Positions 14,099-16,396 of a stretch of 16,396 nt of DNA are shown piece by piece. Each line of letters begins with the position of its first letter. Position 1 is the first letter of the stretch. A model generated the notes under the pieces. That model had not been told where the DNA came from. It saw only the letters and a list, made by a program, of their open reading frames with translations, and searched no databases. The DNA is from Comamonadaceae bacterium (GTDB lineage: Bacteria > Pseudomonadota > Gammaproteobacteria > Burkholderiales > Burkholderiaceae_C): contig CANIDW010000005.1 of the NCBI GenBank assembly GCA_947466165.1, positions 1-16,396 on the forward strand. The letters are read 5' to 3'. A program made the position numbers and the translations under genes.

Positions 14099-16332
14099 AT
14101 GCCGGGTTTGACCCTTTGCACGCGCAACACGGAAGGTGTGCGCTTGACCCCGCGGATGATGGCTGCCAGATGAACACGGTCACGCACCGACACCCCAAAG
14201 CGTAACTCGGCCGCGTCTTGTGTGGACTCCTGGGCCATGTCAACCTGGGTAATGTCGGCCTCGGCGGCAGCCATGGCGGCGGCTACTCGCGCCAACACCC
14301 CTTTGACATTGACGACGGTCACCAGCAAGCCTGTTTCAAAAGACCGGCTGGGCTCGTCCGACCAGTCGACAGCGATAAAGCGTTCGCTGTCCCGGTGTAC
14401 CAAGCGCTTGGCCATGGCACAGTCGTCGGTGTGTACGACCAGTCCCTCACCCCGCCCCAGGTAGCCCACGATGCTGTCGCCCGGGATCGGTTTGCAGCAT
14501 TTGGCAAACTGTACTGATGCCCCTTCGCTGCCATCGATCAGCAGCGAGCCTTGAGACACGGATTCATGCTCAGTAAAACGTGCTCGGCTAATAAGCAGTG
14601 CGTCAGGACGATGACCTGTTTCTACCAGCAGTTTGACGATACGCTTGGCCACAATGCTGGCAATGCGCTTGCCTAGACCTATGTCTGTCAACAAGTCGGC
14701 GCGCGAGCGGTTGCCGCTGAATCGCAGGATTTTTTCCCAAACGTGACGGCTGATTTCGTCGTCTGTCGGCAGCTTGTCTATGCCTTCGGCGCACAGCGCT
14801 TGTGTCAGCATTTTTTCGCCGAGGTCCTGCGACTCGCTCAGCGCCATGGTTTTGAGGTGATGCCGGATTTTGGAGCGCGCCCGGCCGGTACGCACAAAGG
14901 CAAGCCAGGCCGGATTGGGGTTGGGCACCGTGCCGGTGATCACTTCGATCACGTCGCCATTGTGTAGCTCAGAGCGCAAGGGCACTTGCTCACCATTGAT
15001 CTTGGCCGCTACCGCCCGGTCGCCGATGTCACTGTGAATCGCGTAGGCAAAGTCGACGATGGTCGCGCCGCGTGGCATCGCCATGATCTTGCTTTTGGGC
15101 GTGAAGACATACACGGCATCGGGAAACAAGTCGATCTTGACATGGTCCCAGAACTCCGCTGCATCACGGGTTTCCTGTTGTATGTCCAGCAGCGATTGCA
15201 GCCACTGCGTGCCCAGGCGTTGAGAGGCATCACTTTCCGGGTCCACAGCCTTGTACAGCCAATGTGCAGCCACACCGGACTCTGCCACCACATGCATGGC
15301 ATCGGTGCGCATTTGAAACTCGATGTTGGTGCCAAAGGGGCCGATCAGTGTGGTGTGCAGCGACTGGTAGCCGTTGATTTTCGGGATGGCAATGTAGTCC
15401 TTGAAGCGGCCGGGCATGGGTTTGTAGAGCTGATGCAACACGCCCATGGCTGTGTAGCACGCGGTCAGCCCGCCCACGATGATGCGAAAGCCATAAATAT
15501 CGGTCACCTGAGCAAAGGACAAATGCTTGTCGTCCATCTTGCGGTAGATCGAATAAAGCGTTTTTTCGCGGCCGTGGATGCGCACAGGAATATGGGCCGA
15601 CTCAAAAGCCTCTTCGAGCTCACCTTGTACGCGCTTGATGACGTCACGGCGTCGACCTCGGGCGCGCGTCAGTGCTTTGGCCAAAGCGGCATAGCGCCAA
15701 GGGTGAAGATGTTGAAATGCCAGGTCCTGAAGTTCCCGGTAGGTGGTGTTTAAACCGAGTCGGTGGGCGATGGGGACGTAGATGTCTAGGGTTTCGCTGG
15801 CAATGCGGGCCCACTTGTCGCGCGGCACATCGCTCAAGGTGCGCATGTTGTGGGTTCGATCTGCAAGCTTGACCAGAATGACGCGCACGTCGCGCGCCAT
15901 GGCCAGCAGCATTTTGCGGAAAGACTCAGCCTGGTTTTCTTCGCGGGTGTTGAATTCGAGTTTTTCGAGCTTGGTCAGGCCGTCCACCAGCTCGGCCACG
16001 GGTGCGCCAAAACGCTCGATCAGCTCGGGCTTGGTCACGCCGCAGTCTTCTATGGCGTCATGCAGCAGCGCCGCCATCAGGGCCTGGGCATCGAGCTTCC
16101 ATTCTGCGCACTGTTGCGCGACAGCAATCGGGTGGGTGATGTAAGGCTCGCCACTGTTGCGCAACTGGCCCAGATGCGCTTCATCGGCATAGCGGTAGGC
16201 GCTGCGCACGTTGTCCACGTCGGCAGCACTCATGTAATCGAGTTTGTCTGTGAGCGCGGCAAAACTGGCCGCAGCTGCATTGACAGCAGCCGGCGTCGGT
16301 TTGGCCAGTAGGGGAGAAAGCAGGGCGCCCAT
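14077..16332 (-). CDS. spoT: Bifunctional (p)ppGpp synthetase/hydrolase, RelA/SpoT family
   Basis: This enzyme makes and degrades the alarmone (p)ppGpp. The 751-residue protein has every domain of a long RSH enzyme. The HD hydrolase is intact, with H67, H91-D92 and E95-D96 in ITHPIAVAQ and LLHDAIEDC. The synthetase has RIHGREKTLYSIYRKM (251-266) and DIYGFRIIV (278-286). The basic RFKD motif (309-312) marks the bifunctional SpoT/Rel type rather than RelA, which has an acidic EXDD motif. A TGS domain follows (about 410-470, VYVFTPKSKIMAMPRGATIV), then a cysteine-containing CCKPIPGDSIVGY segment and a C-terminal ACT domain (about 670-745). GAGG lies too close to the chosen ATG to be a normal ribosome binding site; M34 is an alternative start. 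In related bacteria rpoZ lies just upstream, but it is not visible here. It converges on greB. Confidence 0.95.
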   Translation of the reverse strand: MGALLSPLLAKPTPAAVNAAAASFAALTDKLDYMSAADVDNVRSAYRYADEAHLGQLRNSGEPYITHPIAVAQQCAEWKLDAQALMAALLHDAIEDCGVTKPELIERFGAPVAELVDGLTKLEKLEFNTREENQAESFRKMLLAMARDVRVILVKLADRTHNMRTLSDVPRDKWARIASETLDIYVPIAHRLGLNTTYRELQDLAFQHLHPWRYAALAKALTRARGRRRDVIKRVQGELEEAFESAHIPVRIHGREKTLYSIYRKMDDKHLSFAQVTDIYGFRIIVGGLTACYTAMGVLHQLYKPMPGRFKDYIAIPKINGYQSLHTTLIGPFGTNIEFQMRTDAMHVVAESGVAAHWLYKAVDPESDASQRLGTQWLQSLLDIQQETRDAAEFWDHVKIDLFPDAVYVFTPKSKIMAMPRGATIVDFAYAIHSDIGDRAVAAKINGEQVPLRSELHNGDVIEVITGTVPNPNPAWLAFVRTGRARSKIRHHLKTMALSESQDLGEKMLTQALCAEGIDKLPTDDEISRHVWEKILRFSGNRSRADLLTDIGLGKRIASIVAKRIVKLLVETGHRPDALLISRARFTEHESVSQGSLLIDGSEGASVQFAKCCKPIPGDSIVGYLGRGEGLVVHTDDCAMAKRLVHRDSERFIAVDWSDEPSRSFETGLLVTVVNVKGVLARVAAAMAAAEADITQVDMAQESTQDAAELRFGVSVRDRVHLAAIIRGVKRTPSVLRVQRVKPGIQSGGAG
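14080..14094. other. GC-rich hairpin in the overlap of the greB and spoT ends
   Basis: TCCGGC (14080-14085) and GCCGGA (14089-14094) can form a 6-base-pair stem with a 3-base loop on either strand, inside the convergent overlap. There is no T-run on either side, so it is not a standard intrinsic terminator; it might pause polymerase or simply reflect codon choice. Confidence 0.3.
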
Positions 16333-16396
16333 ACCTCAAATGTAGCGCGAGCGCGCCCGGCCTGGCTTGGCGCGGGTTGTTTGGCGTTGCCGCCAA
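16333..16396. other. Sequence upstream of spoT, nothing recognised
   Basis: The last 64 bases up to the window edge were read in all frames on the minus strand. No end of RpoZ or another known protein is recognised, and no clear promoter is seen. Confidence 0.4.

Noticed and set aside
14986..15753. 255-codon plus-strand open frame opposite spoT
   Set aside because: It is fully antisense to the conserved synthetase and TGS domains of the RSH enzyme and has no motif of its own.
16181..16396. Minus-strand open frame of 71 codons at the right edge
   Set aside because: Most of it lies over the start of spoT in another frame, and the remaining 20 or so residues resemble no known upstream protein such as RpoZ.

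Overview
The window looks like chromosomal DNA of a phototrophic (bacteriochlorophyll-making) betaproteobacterium, most likely a member of the Comamonadaceae or related Burkholderiales of the Limnohabitans/Rhodoferax type. The reasons are magnesium chelatase genes (bchI, bchD), a glutamyl-tRNA reductase type of HemA (C5 pathway, not the alphaproteobacterial ALA synthase), and a tRNA-Arg / greB / bifunctional spoT neighbourhood with beta-proteobacterial style proteins. The genus is inferred from protein character only. Every gene that lies wholly inside the window is intact. I saw no insertion sequence, phage gene, CRISPR array or frameshift.

Left part (1-2852, minus strand): the edge of a photosynthesis gene cluster, transcribed leftward as hemE - bchI - bchD. 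BchD runs off the left end. Uroporphyrinogen decarboxylase (hemE) feeds protoporphyrin, and BchI/BchD (with BchH, not seen here) insert magnesium into it.

Divergent from hemE (2995-6126, plus strand) is dxs - hemA: the first enzymes of the isoprenoid (carotenoid and phytol tail) and tetrapyrrole pathways, with hemA starting directly after the dxs stop. The 142-base hemE/dxs intergenic region carries four TGTCAA elements. One forms an 18-base dyad close to the PpsR/CrtJ operator TGT-N12-ACA that overlaps the predicted dxs -35 box; another is the predicted hemE -35 box. This suggests coordinated oxygen/light control of precursor supply. A weak terminator-like hairpin follows hemA.

Central part (6203-13231, plus strand): a complete System I cytochrome c maturation operon, ccmABCDEFGHI, in canonical order with mostly overlapping or closely spaced genes. 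CcmABCDE export and load heme onto the CcmE chaperone; CcmFHI ligate it to apocytochromes that CcmG/CcmH keep reduced. Many betaproteobacteria use System II instead, so a full System I set next to photosynthesis genes is notable.

Right part (13232-16396): a tRNA-Arg(ACG) gene with a strong intrinsic terminator, then greB (plus) and a bifunctional RelA/SpoT-type (p)ppGpp synthetase/hydrolase (minus) that converge and overlap by 22 bases. Nothing is recognised in the last 64 bases upstream of spoT. I found no previously undescribed gene system; the most interesting signal is the hemE/dxs control region.
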